Source: UBA1444 sp964521625
GTDB lineage: Bacteria > Bacillota > Negativicutes > UBA1444
Reading direction: 5' to 3'
DNA: 64,000 nt
NCBI GenBank assembly: GCA_964521625.1
Contig: CAZFSM010000008.1
Location: 1-64,000 of the forward strand
Shown: positions 35,373 to 44,435 of the stretch, piece after piece
How the letters are laid out: every line of letters starts with the position of its first letter
How positions within the stretch are numbered: position 1 is the stretch's first letter
The notes under the pieces: generated by a model
Seen by the model: only the letters and a program-made list of their open reading frames with translations
What the model was told of the DNA's origin: nothing
Databases searched by the model: none
Program-made: the position numbers and the translations under genes

Positions 35373-35446
35373 TTATATATCGCGTCAATAGAGGGTTGCG
35401 GAAAAAACGCGAAAACGATAATATATTAGTTACTGATTATATATCG
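35373..35446. promoter_or_regulatory. Divergent regulatory region with repeated candidate operators
   Basis: The 10-bp sequence TTATATATCG occurs twice in direct orientation, at 35373-35382 and 35437-35446, between the ArsR-type gene and the CDF exporter gene. On the minus strand TTGACG with TAATAT 18 bases away forms a promoter for the repressor gene. The repeats are candidate repressor sites. Confidence 0.55.
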
Positions 35447-35477
35447 GCGGGACAACTCTGAGTAAGGTGGCTGAAAA

Positions 35478-36422
35478 ATGAGTGGACATCATCATGACCA
35501 TGAGCATGGTCATGGAATAGGCATAAAACGTGAAGGAAATGCAAATGCGTTAAAATGGGCTTTCGGCATTACTGCGGTAATCTTGGTAGCGGAAGCTGTC
35601 GGCGGCTGGTTGACGAACAGCCTCGCGCTGTTATCTGATGCGGGGCATATGCTCAGCGATGCGGCTTCACTCGGACTCAGCCTGATGGCAATGCACTTTG
35701 CCAAACGTCCGGCTTCTTCCAGCAAGAGCTACGGCTACCGCCGCCTGGAAATTTTAGCGGCGCTGGCAAATGGAGTCGCTTTGTTTGTTATTGCCGTAGC
35801 CATCAGTTGGGAGGCTGCGCATCGAATGGCTGCGCCGCCGCCGATTGCCAGCTTGCCGATGATGGGAATTGCAAGTGTTGGATTGCTGGCAAATCTGGCT
35901 AGCGCCTGGGTCTTATTGCACCAGGGCGACGTGACGGATAACTTGAATCTGCGTAGCGCCTACCTGCATGTATTGGGCGATGCCTTGGGTTCAGTCGGCG
36001 CGATCCTGGCCGGCGCACTGATGTATTTCTATGACTGGTATATTGCTGACCCGATTGTCAGCGTGGCAGTTGCATTGCTGATCCTGCGCGGCGCCTGGGG
36101 TGTAGTTGCGCAGTCTTTGCATATTCTGATGGAAGGGACACCGGCTGGAGCTGATATCGAGGCTGTTGTGGCCTCGTTGGAAACAATCCCGGGCGTGTGT
36201 AACGTGCATGATGTACATATCTGGACGGTGACTTCCGGCTATGACGTATTCAGTTGTCATCTGGTAGTTTGTAAGGGGACCAATATCACTACAGTCGTTG
36301 CCGACGGCGCGGCGCTGCTCGAACGGCAATTCGGCATCCGTCACACAACTATTCAGGTGTTGGAAGACGATGCCGATTGTAGTGCCATGAACTGCCACGG
36401 CGGCGAATGCCCATTCCACTGA
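35478..36422 (+). CDS. czcD: Cation diffusion facilitator (CzcD/ZitB-like zinc exporter)
   Basis: A 314-residue CDF transporter. A His-rich N-terminus ('SGHHHDHEHGHG') is followed by six helices; the transport-site residues are in 'LLSDAGHMLSDAASL' (TM2, D-x3... pattern) and 'YLHVLGDALGSVG' (TM5). The cytoplasmic ferredoxin-like domain is at residues about 215-300, and the Cys/His tail ('CSAMNCHGGECPFH') could bind metal. It exports Zn(II) (and possibly Co/Cd) using proton gradient. It is divergent from the ArsR-type repressor with repeated operator-like sites between. AAGGTGG precedes the ATG. Confidence 0.93.
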   Translation: MSGHHHDHEHGHGIGIKREGNANALKWAFGITAVILVAEAVGGWLTNSLALLSDAGHMLSDAASLGLSLMAMHFAKRPASSSKSYGYRRLEILAALANGVALFVIAVAISWEAAHRMAAPPPIASLPMMGIASVGLLANLASAWVLLHQGDVTDNLNLRSAYLHVLGDALGSVGAILAGALMYFYDWYIADPIVSVAVALLILRGAWGVVAQSLHILMEGTPAGADIEAVVASLETIPGVCNVHDVHIWTVTSGYDVFSCHLVVCKGTNITTVVADGAALLERQFGIRHTTIQVLEDDADCSAMNCHGGECPFH

Positions 36423-36518
36423 ACCTGCGTTTTTGTATTGCTGAATCGGTTGATTCCAGATAGAATTAGTAAGAATGAACCGCAAATTGAATGTGAAAGG
36501 GGAGCTAGGTGTAACAGA

Positions 36519-37577
36519 ATGGGGGATATAAGAAAATGGAGTGCCGGTTTCTTACTGGGACTTTTGATTTTAGGCCTGGCGGTTTCAGCAACGGCTACGG
36601 CAGCGCCAGCGAAAACTGTGATGTATTTTTATGGCAGTACCTGTCCGGCTTGCAAAGAGGTCGCTCCGGTTATTGAAAAGATGATCGCCAAAGGGATTCT
36701 GCTGGAGAAATATGAAATGTATGATAACCGGGAAAACATGGACCGCCTGACCATGCTGTTCAAGCTGAACGGGATACCCGAACATCAGTGGGCGGTGCCG
36801 GTCGCATTTTTTAATGGACAGGTATACATGGGGATTCCGCGCATTCTGGAATTGGAGAAAGAACTGGCTGACTCGCCAGGCGCCGCCGCTGGCTCGCTGA
36901 GCACACCGGACATTGCGGGAATAATGGGAGCAGCCCTGGCCGACTCGGTCAATCCCTGCGCAATACTGGTGCTGGTGATTCTGCTTAGTTTCATCAGCTT
37001 ATATCATGACAGCAGAAAGCGGCTGATTTTGTCAGCCGCTTCGTTCATTACTTCGGTATTCATCACCTATGTATTGGTTGGGATTGGGATTGTCAAAGCG
37101 CTAACTTTTTTAGGCATTACGGAAATCGTGCGCAATGGGATCGGTATTTTGGCGGTCGTGATCGGATTATTGAATCTAAAGGATTTTTTTGCCTACGGTT
37201 CCGGCGGCTTTGCCGCCGAAATTCCCCAGGCCTGGCGGCCTTTTTTGTTTTCATTGTTGCGCAAATCAACCACTCCCGGGGCTGCCTTCGCTATGGGCAG
37301 TTTCGTTACATTGATTGAACTTCCCTGCACAGGCGGACCTTACTTTTTTGCGTTGGGGATTCTGGCCAAATGGGGTTTGACGCCGCAGTTTTTTGCCTAC
37401 CTGTTTTTATACAACCTGATTTTTATATCGCCGCTGATTATTATTTCCGTGCTGGTTTATCTGGGTAAGGTGACGGTGGAAAAGGCGTCCGATTGGCAGG
37501 CGCGTAATTCCAGGCGATTGCATCTGATCGCCGGCGTATTGATGTTAGCCGCCGGAATTGCAGTGTTGCTGACCTAA
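36519..37577 (+). CDS. Thioredoxin-CcdA/DsbD-like fusion
   Basis: A 352-residue protein: signal or anchor helix at about 7-28, an extracytoplasmic thioredoxin-like domain with 'GSTCPACKEV' (C-P-A-C), then about six membrane helices of the CcdA/DsbD type carrying the two Pro-Cys pairs, 'SVNPCAILVL' and 'LIELPCTGGPYF'. The pair would relay reducing power from the cytoplasm to the extracytoplasmic thiols. ATG 36519 is chosen; AGGGGAG lies 14 bases upstream, a long spacing, so the start is less sure. It is 96 bases after the zinc exporter, and a thiol relay for the anaerobic envelope enzymes is likely. Confidence 0.88.
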   Translation: MGDIRKWSAGFLLGLLILGLAVSATATAAPAKTVMYFYGSTCPACKEVAPVIEKMIAKGILLEKYEMYDNRENMDRLTMLFKLNGIPEHQWAVPVAFFNGQVYMGIPRILELEKELADSPGAAAGSLSTPDIAGIMGAALADSVNPCAILVLVILLSFISLYHDSRKRLILSAASFITSVFITYVLVGIGIVKALTFLGITEIVRNGIGILAVVIGLLNLKDFFAYGSGGFAAEIPQAWRPFLFSLLRKSTTPGAAFAMGSFVTLIELPCTGGPYFFALGILAKWGLTPQFFAYLFLYNLIFISPLIIISVLVYLGKVTVEKASDWQARNSRRLHLIAGVLMLAAGIAVLLT

Positions 37578-37746
37578 TTCCGCGTCAATCGAGCTAGCTT
37601 ATTTCCCGGGAAATGAAAAGATCTCGTCAGTAATACTGGCGGGTTTTTTTGTTGGCCTGTCAGTTTAGCAGTGACTGTTTTCTGGCAGAAAATGCAGGGT
37701 TTTGATCATCTATACCGAAATGGAGAAGTAGTGAAAGTTTATGTAA

Positions 37747-40700
37747 ATGAGGCGAAGCGATTTGGCAATGCAACCAAAACGGAAAATGCCTTTTCTGGTG
37801 GGCGCGTTGATTCTGCTACTATTAACTATCGGTTGGTTGGGTTATTCTTCGGTAAATCGTGTGGCAGACTTGACAGAAAATCTATACAATCACCCGTTTG
37901 CCGTATCAACTGCTGTGCTGCGGATTCAACGAGACGTGCTCGGCATGCACAGAGCAATAAAGGAAGTCATACTATCTGATTCAACGGAAGAGATTGGCCG
38001 GCAACAGCAGTATTTGGCTGGAGCTGAAGCTAATGTTTTAGCCGATTTCAAATTGGTTCAAGAACGGTTTCTCGGTGATCCGGCGCTGGTTACAGCCGCC
38101 GAACGAAATTTTGAAGATTGGCGATCCGTTCGTGAAGAGGTGATCCGACTGAGTCTGGCCGGTAAGCATCAAGAGGCGTTGCTATTGGCGCAGACAGAAG
38201 GGAACCAACATGTGGCCGCAATTGAAGTCAGCGTGGCCGCTGTGCGCGATTTTGCCAGGAATAAAGCGCAGATATTCCGTGAAGATGCAAAACAAACACG
38301 CGACCAGACATTATTGTTTCTTTCGCTCGTAGTAGGAATTACATTGCTGTTGGCGGCCATTGTTGCGGCGAAAGCGATTCGTATTGAAGCAAACTGGCAA
38401 AATCTCAACCAGGAGTTGGAGCTCAGGGTTCAGGAGCGGACGAATGAGTTGGCGATTGCCAATGAAAATTTGCATGCGCAGAACGAAGAAATCACGGCGA
38501 TGAATGAAGAAGTGACTGCCCAGAATGAAGAAATGCGGGCGATGAATGAAGAAATTGATGCCTTGAATCAAAACCTGACCGAGCTGAATGTTGGCCTGGA
38601 ACAACGGGTAACTGATCGAACTGCTGACCTGACGGCGGCGCATCAGGAAATTTCTGCCCAATATGAAGAGATCACAGCTCAATATGAAGAATTAAAAGCA
38701 CTGCAAGAAACACTGCAACATGAACAAATTCTGACCGACGCCTTGTTCAATAGCGTGCCAGGGATTCTCTACTTATATGACACCGAAGGAAACCTTTTGC
38801 GTTGGAACAAAGAACATGAACGATTAACCGGCTATTCGGCGGAGGAATTGTCGCAAATGACGCTGCTGGATTGGTACAAAGGCGATCAGGCAACGATTGA
38901 TCGCGTTAGCCATGAGGTTGCCAATGCTTTTACCACCGGTTTTACCAGTGTAGAAGCCGACTTGCAAATTAAAAACGGCAGCCGGATACCGATGTATCTG
39001 ACGGCAGTGCCGCTAAAACTGGAAGGGATACAATATTTTGCTGGCATCGGCATCGATATTTCCGAACGGCGGCAACTGGCTCAAGCATTAGCTCGGAAGG
39101 AAGCCAACCTGAGCACATTGGTCAAGACAATTCCCGACATGGTCTGGCTAAAAGATGCCGCAGGAACTTACCTGTCTTGTAATCCAATGTTTGAGAAACT
39201 ATTTGGCGCCAAAGAAGCAGAAATTGTCGGTAAGACAGATTATGATTTTGTCGACAAAGACCAGGCAGATTTCTTTCGCGCAAATGACCGTAAGGCGATG
39301 GAGGCCGGACCTAGCACCAATGAAGAGTGGGTGACTATGGCGAACGGTGGTGAACGGGTATTGCTAGAAACCATCAAGACGCCGATGCTGGACTCGTCGG
39401 GGCGATTAATTGGCGTATTGGGGATTGCCCGTAATATTACCGAGCGCCGGCGGATGGAAGCGGCCATCGAGGAAAGTGAAGCCCGCTACCGGGCTGTGAT
39501 GGAACAGGCGCCGGAAGCGATAATGATCTGTAATCCTGACACGGGGGAAATTCTCGAAGCGAACCAGCGGTTCACGGAGCGTTTTGGTTATGACCTTCAC
39601 AGGGATAACCCCTTAAAAATATTCCAAATCACGGTCGATAGCGAGGAAAATATCAAACTGTTCCTCGACAAGGTGAAAAATGAACGCTACCTGCCGGTGC
39701 AGCGGCGGACCGTACGTCATCACAATGGCTCATTGGTGCAGGTGGAGCGGTCGGCGACATTGGTCGAGTATGGAGGCCGGACTCTGGTTGCTTTAACTAT
39801 CCGCGATGTGTCGGATGAAGTGCGCAGGGAACAGGAGATTCATCGTGACGCACAACTGGCGACACGAGTGCAGAATGCACTGCTAAAAGAAGCGGAACCG
39901 TCGAAACATATCGATATTGAGACACTATACCATCCTTATAGTTATGTCGGCGGCGATTTGTACTACATGGATTGGCGCTATGCGGGACAAGTCCTGCGCG
40001 GGTTTATCGTGGACGCGACAGGTCATGGACTGGGAACCGCGTTACATACATCTTCGATGCATGTATTGCTCAGGGAAGTCAACGAGCTGGATTTGCCGCT
40101 GCCGGAACAGATGCGCTGGATTAACCAACGGGTCGGCCAATACTTTGACGAAGGGACATTTGCCGGCGCCTTGGCTTTTGAACTGGATTTGCAGGTCAGG
40201 GAACTGCGTTGGGTTTGCGCCGGAATCCCGGAAATTTGGGTGGCGACGCAGACCCTGCAGGGGATTATCGCTAAGCCAGGCATGTATCTGGGTGTCGACG
40301 ATGCGGAATCGTTTGAACTGCACGTGTTGCCAATTGATAGTGGCGATGCCTGTTATTTTTTAACCGATGGTTTGGCTGAACTGCTGAATGGAAAACCAGA
40401 TATACCGATCACTGATTACCCGGCAATGTTATCGTTGTTGCGGCAATTGGCCGAGGATAAAAACTGTCGGGACGATGCGACTGCGGTTTGTTTGCGTATC
40501 AAATCACTGCCACAGGCGCTTGCCCATGAAAGTGGTTGGCCCAAAGTGCTGCGATTCAATGGCTATGGTGATTACCAGCGGCTAAAAGGCGAAATCGCCG
40601 AAATTTTGGCCGAAATCACTGGATTACCGCACTCGCGCCCGGAAGTCGCCGTCAATGAGGCGCTTGCCAATGCGCTGGAATGTCGGGATGGTATTCCACG

Positions 40701-40944
40701 ACAGCATAGGGCGGAGATTTGCTTCCGGCGGATCGGCGCAGGGCTGAGTGTGCGGGTCAAGAGTTCGCGTATGGGATTTGCCGGCAACGCGATTTTGCGA
40801 CGGTTGCGTGCCAAACCGGAGGAATTGTTCAGCTATGGAGAAGATGCCGGGATGGGCAGAGGAATTCCAATCATGCTGTCAATCAGCGACAAGATGACCT
40901 ATAACAGTGAAGGTACGGAACTCTTGCTGGCCTGGAAGTTATGA
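37747..40944 (+). CDS. Membrane PAS-SpoIIE phosphatase-ATPase sensor
   Basis: A 1065-residue signalling protein. A transmembrane helix (about 15-35), an extracytoplasmic four-helix sensor and a second helix near 195-215 are followed by a long coiled coil with repeated N-E-E/Q-N-E-E heptads (about 225-330), then three PAS domains, a PP2C/SpoIIE domain ('GGDLYYMD', 'DATGHGLG', 'CRDDATAV') and a C-terminal HATPase-like anti-sigma region ('VAVNEALANALE', 'GMGRGI'). The expected Asp in its ATP-binding G1 loop is replaced ('KSSRMGF'). The start is uncertain: TTG 37762 has the best-placed GAGG, and ATG 37768 is also possible. It likely dephosphorylates an anti-anti-sigma factor, not found here. Confidence 0.85.
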   Translation: MRRSDLAMQPKRKMPFLVGALILLLLTIGWLGYSSVNRVADLTENLYNHPFAVSTAVLRIQRDVLGMHRAIKEVILSDSTEEIGRQQQYLAGAEANVLADFKLVQERFLGDPALVTAAERNFEDWRSVREEVIRLSLAGKHQEALLLAQTEGNQHVAAIEVSVAAVRDFARNKAQIFREDAKQTRDQTLLFLSLVVGITLLLAAIVAAKAIRIEANWQNLNQELELRVQERTNELAIANENLHAQNEEITAMNEEVTAQNEEMRAMNEEIDALNQNLTELNVGLEQRVTDRTADLTAAHQEISAQYEEITAQYEELKALQETLQHEQILTDALFNSVPGILYLYDTEGNLLRWNKEHERLTGYSAEELSQMTLLDWYKGDQATIDRVSHEVANAFTTGFTSVEADLQIKNGSRIPMYLTAVPLKLEGIQYFAGIGIDISERRQLAQALARKEANLSTLVKTIPDMVWLKDAAGTYLSCNPMFEKLFGAKEAEIVGKTDYDFVDKDQADFFRANDRKAMEAGPSTNEEWVTMANGGERVLLETIKTPMLDSSGRLIGVLGIARNITERRRMEAAIEESEARYRAVMEQAPEAIMICNPDTGEILEANQRFTERFGYDLHRDNPLKIFQITVDSEENIKLFLDKVKNERYLPVQRRTVRHHNGSLVQVERSATLVEYGGRTLVALTIRDVSDEVRREQEIHRDAQLATRVQNALLKEAEPSKHIDIETLYHPYSYVGGDLYYMDWRYAGQVLRGFIVDATGHGLGTALHTSSMHVLLREVNELDLPLPEQMRWINQRVGQYFDEGTFAGALAFELDLQVRELRWVCAGIPEIWVATQTLQGIIAKPGMYLGVDDAESFELHVLPIDSGDACYFLTDGLAELLNGKPDIPITDYPAMLSLLRQLAEDKNCRDDATAVCLRIKSLPQALAHESGWPKVLRFNGYGDYQRLKGEIAEILAEITGLPHSRPEVAVNEALANALECRDGIPRQHRAEICFRRIGAGLSVRVKSSRMGFAGNAILRRLRAKPEELFSYGEDAGMGRGIPIMLSISDKMTYNSEGTELLLAWKL

Positions 40945-40980
40945 ATAAAAGAAGCGGGGTTGTTCCCCCGCTTCTTTTAT
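40945..40980 (+). terminator. Rho-independent terminator after the sensor gene
   Basis: ATAAAAGAAGCGGGG (40945-40959) pairs exactly with CCCCGCTTCTTTTAT (40966-40980), with a T-rich 3' arm. It may also stop the convergent NrfD-like transcript. Confidence 0.9.
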
Positions 40981-41029
40981 TTGCTATGAAATTGCCAGAG
41001 GCATTGTAAACGAGTCGTCCATGAATTGC

Positions 41030-42184
41030 TTAGCTTACTAAATCAACTGGGGAGGCAGCTGAGGCGCTAGTTTTATTGGGCTCGGATGCCGGGGAAGACA
41101 GGTCAAACCGTTTTTCCGCCAGCAGGTAACAAAGTCCGGTGAATCCCATTCCCAATGAAACGACGGCCCATTCAACCCAGGTTGGCGAGTATGTCAGCAA
41201 CGTCACTGGAAGTGGCAAGTGATCAATTACATCTAACGGCACTACTTGCCCGACCATGACCAGATCATAGCGCATGAAGAAGATACCCAGAATGGACAGG
41301 GCGGCAGCGGTAAATGCGGCGCGCCGGGTCTTTTTCACCAGCAATAATGTCAACGGCGTCACCATGCCGACTGTGACTTCGAGAATCCAGAAGTTCAGTG
41401 CGTACGGGCCGGTCAATAGCGCCAGATAAGCTTCTGCCTTGCCAGGCACATGACCGTAAAGTCCGGTGAGAATTTTCCAGATGGTGAAAAAGATTGTGAT
41501 TGAAAGAAATAAGGTTAACAGTTTTGCAATGGCGGGGACAACCGGCGAGTTCGACTCTTTGCCTTCGCGCAGATAGAATATTAGAATCAAAATTGCCGAC
41601 CCGGACAGCAATGCTGACAGGATAAAATAGATCGGCATATAGGGTCCTTCCCAGTAAGGGCGAGCATGAAGAAAGCCAAATACGGCGCCGAGATTGGAAT
41701 GGGCCGCGATAGCGGAGAAAAATGCCAATATGGCGAAGCGACGAGCTTTCACATGATTTTCACGCCAAATCATATACCAGAATTCTCCGAACAGGAAAAC
41801 CAGATATACACCATAGAGGCTCCCCATCCAGAAAATGGCGGACGTCCAGTTCGGGCTGACCATCATGTATAGCATATGCAATGGTTGCGGCGTTTCAATC
41901 CCCATAACCAGAAAACCTGCCATCAAAGTGATAATGGCGAGGACGACAGAGCGCTTGGCAACTGCATGAAAAGGCTCGATGCCGAAAACATGCCCGATGG
42001 AAGAAACCAAGCAGAGCCCGGTACTGCTGACTACAAAGAACACATAGGTTGAAATGAGCAGGCCCCAGGGGAACTGTTGACTCGTGCCCATACTATGATG
42101 TCCTTTAAAAAGCAGTACTAACGTACCAACGATGCCAAAGGCGATAAGGCCGCCAAAAAACCATAGACCGGTTCGGTATTTCAT
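41030..42184 (-). CDS. NrfD/PsrC-like membrane anchor of the sulfur reductase
   Basis: A 384-residue integral membrane subunit with about ten helices ('LISTYVFFVVSSTGLCLVSSIGHVFG', broken here) of the NrfD/PsrC family, which oxidises menaquinol and hands electrons to the Fe-S subunit. ATG 42184 is chosen because GAGGAGG lies 6 bases upstream; the frame extends 16 codons further without a site. It is the last gene of the minus-strand operon with the catalytic, Fe-S, chaperone and rhodanese genes; NrfD/PsrC anchors are usually next to the Fe-S subunit, but here chaperone and rhodanese genes lie between. Confidence 0.92.
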   Translation of the reverse strand: MKYRTGLWFFGGLIAFGIVGTLVLLFKGHHSMGTSQQFPWGLLISTYVFFVVSSTGLCLVSSIGHVFGIEPFHAVAKRSVVLAIITLMAGFLVMGIETPQPLHMLYMMVSPNWTSAIFWMGSLYGVYLVFLFGEFWYMIWRENHVKARRFAILAFFSAIAAHSNLGAVFGFLHARPYWEGPYMPIYFILSALLSGSAILILIFYLREGKESNSPVVPAIAKLLTLFLSITIFFTIWKILTGLYGHVPGKAEAYLALLTGPYALNFWILEVTVGMVTPLTLLLVKKTRRAAFTAAALSILGIFFMRYDLVMVGQVVPLDVIDHLPLPVTLLTYSPTWVEWAVVSLGMGFTGLCYLLAEKRFDLSSPASEPNKTSASAASPVDLVS

Positions 42185-42268
42185 CGGTTGTTCCTCCTCA
42201 AGCTGTGATTGGCAGCTTGGAAGGGGCTTCATTCAATGAAGCCCCTTCTTTATTTTGGCAGTAAAGGG

Positions 42269-43222
42269 TTATTTCTTTTCGACAGCAAATCCGCCGGCTT
42301 CTGCGCCCGGGAAACCTGTGGAAATGGAGACTAGTTTAAAGCCTTCGGCTTTGAGCGGAACCGTTGCCATAGCTGCAGTTTGTCCGCTGTAGCAATAGAG
42401 GACGATGGTTTTATCCTTGGGGAAAGATTTCATTGCATCGGCGAGCGTTGCTAGCGGTACGTTGACAGCGCCTTTGACATACCCTTTGGCATAATCTTCA
42501 GCAGCACGCAGGTCGACGACGTGGTATTTATCAGCACCGGCATCAACCAGCGCTTTCACATCTTTACCAGGCACGATCAGGGTTTTGGCGGCGAACTGTT
42601 TAACAAGCGAATCCAGAGTCTCTTTCAGTCCTTCTTGACCGGCAGCAACTTTGGCGTCAGCAGGAGCTTTGGCAGCAACCGGTGCGAAGGCGACCGCTGT
42701 CGTGTCAACTGCAAAACCGGCTTTTTCAACTGAAGGGAAACCGCGCGAAATGGAGACGACTTTATAGCCGTATTGCTTTAGCGGAACCATGGTCATAGCA
42801 GAAGTTTGACCGCTGTAGCAGTAAAGCATCAGGGTTTTGTCCATCGGTAGTTTGTCGAGATTTTGCGGCAGCTGAGCCAGCGGAATATTGACTGCGCCTT
42901 TGACATGACCTTTGGCATAATCTTCGGCTGAACGCAGGTCAATCACCAGATACTTGCTCTCGTTGCCTGTCAGCAATTCTTTGGCTTTGGCCGGATCGAG
43001 CGGGAATGTTTTGCCGCTTACATCAGCGAGAACTTTTTTGTAACCGTCCCAGGCAGCAGCTTTGGTTTCGGCAACTTTGTCAACGGCGGGGGCAGCGGGT
43101 GCCGCAGCAGGAGCTGCCGGTGCTGGCGCGGGAGCAGGTGACGAACCGCAACCTGCGGCAAAGACTACGACGACGAGCAGGGCTACCCAGGTGATAAGCT
43201 TTTTGTTCATGAACTGGAACAT
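42269..43222 (-). CDS. Double-rhodanese lipoprotein
   Basis: A 317-residue envelope lipoprotein: signal and lipobox with Cys25 (FAAG-C), an Ala/Pro linker (about 28-50), then two rhodanese domains with catalytic Cys135 and Cys277, both in 'LYCYSGQT' motifs and both intact. Sulfane sulfur transferases of this type supply polysulfide or sulfur to Psr-like reductases, as in Wolinella Sud protein. GGGAGGA lies 7 bases before ATG 43222. It lies between the TorD-like chaperone and NrfD-like anchor, so it is an integral part of the respiratory operon. Confidence 0.92.
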   Translation of the reverse strand: MFQFMNKKLITWVALLVVVVFAAGCGSSPAPAPAPAAPAAAPAAPAVDKVAETKAAAWDGYKKVLADVSGKTFPLDPAKAKELLTGNESKYLVIDLRSAEDYAKGHVKGAVNIPLAQLPQNLDKLPMDKTLMLYCYSGQTSAMTMVPLKQYGYKVVSISRGFPSVEKAGFAVDTTAVAFAPVAAKAPADAKVAAGQEGLKETLDSLVKQFAAKTLIVPGKDVKALVDAGADKYHVVDLRAAEDYAKGYVKGAVNVPLATLADAMKSFPKDKTIVLYCYSGQTAAMATVPLKAEGFKLVSISTGFPGAEAGGFAVEKK

Positions 43223-43258
43223 TGTGATTCCTCCCTCTTCTTCTTACTATTTGTCTTA

Positions 43259-43909
43259 CTAATGTTGATTATATTTGGCCAATTGGCAGCTGACCGTCTG
43301 TTGTAGCGAGTGTAGCGCCAATTGGTAAAAACGCTTGGCTTGACTATCTTGCAGGCTATCGGTTGTAATAGCGCCAATCGCTTGGTCAAAATCAGCCAGC
43401 CAGTCAAAATGCTGACTGAGAAATAAATAGACTTCTTCTGTTGGGCGATTTTCCAGTAGAAAAGCCAGCAATTCAAGCAATAGCAATAAATGGTCCGGCA
43501 TCATCCGATAGTCCGGCGGGATTTGCAATTGATAGTGATCAAGCAGATATTGCGCATGCAGGGCAGGGTCGCCCATCAGATAGCCGGTGCTGCCGGCAAT
43601 CGGCAGGCGGGCAGAGGGATCGGCTGTCCATTTTTTATAAATGGACTCAACCGGCAGGGCCGACTGCTTGCCAATACCGATAAAACAACGCAAATAAAAC
43701 ATTTTTAACGCTGCAAGCGGCGGCAGGTTTTGCCGAAATGAATCTGCCGTGGCTTGACTGGCGGAAAATCCCGCCTGCTGGGAATAATCGATGAGTTCAT
43801 CATCTACTGCACCAGCGGCAAGATTATTCCAGAAGGCCTCATCAGGTGGTTGCCAGAAAGCTGACAATAAACCGAAAAGTTCAGCAGCGGCCCGGCTATT
43901 TTCGCACAT
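43259..43909 (-). CDS. TorD/DmsD-type molybdoenzyme chaperone
   Basis: A 216-residue all-helical protein with the TorD family features: 'AELFGLLSAFWQPPDE' near the start, 'LPPLAALKMFYLRCFIGIG' in the middle and 'PPDYRMMPDHLLLLLELLAFLL' (the E-P/P-D-H-(I/L) loop) later. Such chaperones bind the Tat signal of the catalytic subunit until the cofactor is inserted. It overlaps the Fe-S subunit gene by 14 bases. ATG 43909 has only a weak site (GAGAATC), compatible with translational coupling. Confidence 0.88.
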   Translation of the reverse strand: MCENSRAAAELFGLLSAFWQPPDEAFWNNLAAGAVDDELIDYSQQAGFSASQATADSFRQNLPPLAALKMFYLRCFIGIGKQSALPVESIYKKWTADPSARLPIAGSTGYLMGDPALHAQYLLDHYQLQIPPDYRMMPDHLLLLLELLAFLLENRPTEEVYLFLSQHFDWLADFDQAIGAITTDSLQDSQAKRFYQLALHSLQQTVSCQLAKYNQH

Positions 43910-44435
43910 AGAAGATTCTCGGTTTAGTTCCCTTGTTGGGCAACAAAGTGAACACTTGTTTTTCATCCAATAAGCTGCGCAGTTCGCTTTTTGGATCATC
44001 CAAATCGCCAAACACCCGGACCGAATTCATGCAGGTCGTGACACAGGGCGGCTGTTCGCCTTTGGCGATATAATCGTCGCAGAATCGGCACTTTTCAACG
44101 ATGCCTTTTTCATTGGTCTGGCGCACGTCATAAGGGCAGGCCATCATACACATTTTGCAGCCGATGCACTTTTGGGGATTGACGTGAACGATGCCGTCAG
44201 CTGTTTTGTAGGTGGCGTGGGTCGGGCAGACTTCCTGGCAAGGTGGGTTGTCGCAATGCATGCACTGAACCGGATAAATCTCTTGCTTAACTTTGGGGTA
44301 TACGCCTTTTTCACGGAATTCCAGACGATTGTAAAACCGATCAGGTGGTAATTGCCACTGCATTTGGCAGGCGACGCGGCAGGCGCCGCAGCCGGTGCAT
44401 TTCGCAGCGTCGATCAACATGGCGTAACTGGGCAT
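43896..44435 (-). CDS. PsrB/PhsB/DmsB-like 4Fe-4S electron-transfer subunit
   Basis: A 179-residue protein with four cysteine groups: 'CTGCGACRVAC', 'CMHCDNPPCQEVC', 'CIGCKMCMMAC' and 'CRFCDDYIAKGEQPPC'. It relays electrons from the NrfD-like anchor to the molybdopterin subunit. Start ATG 44435 shares its A with the stop of the catalytic-subunit gene (TGATG), and GGGGG precedes it; longer in-frame starts would lie inside the upstream gene. It has no signal peptide, as usual for such subunits that are exported with the Tat-bearing partner. Confidence 0.94.
   Translation of the reverse strand: MPSYAMLIDAAKCTGCGACRVACQMQWQLPPDRFYNRLEFREKGVYPKVKQEIYPVQCMHCDNPPCQEVCPTHATYKTADGIVHVNPQKCIGCKMCMMACPYDVRQTNEKGIVEKCRFCDDYIAKGEQPPCVTTCMNSVRVFGDLDDPKSELRSLLDEKQVFTLLPNKGTKPRIFYVRK

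Noticed and set aside
37671..37979. Short open frame overlapping the start of the large sensor gene
   Set aside because: No ribosome-binding site, no family likeness, and it overlaps a clear membrane-sensor start.
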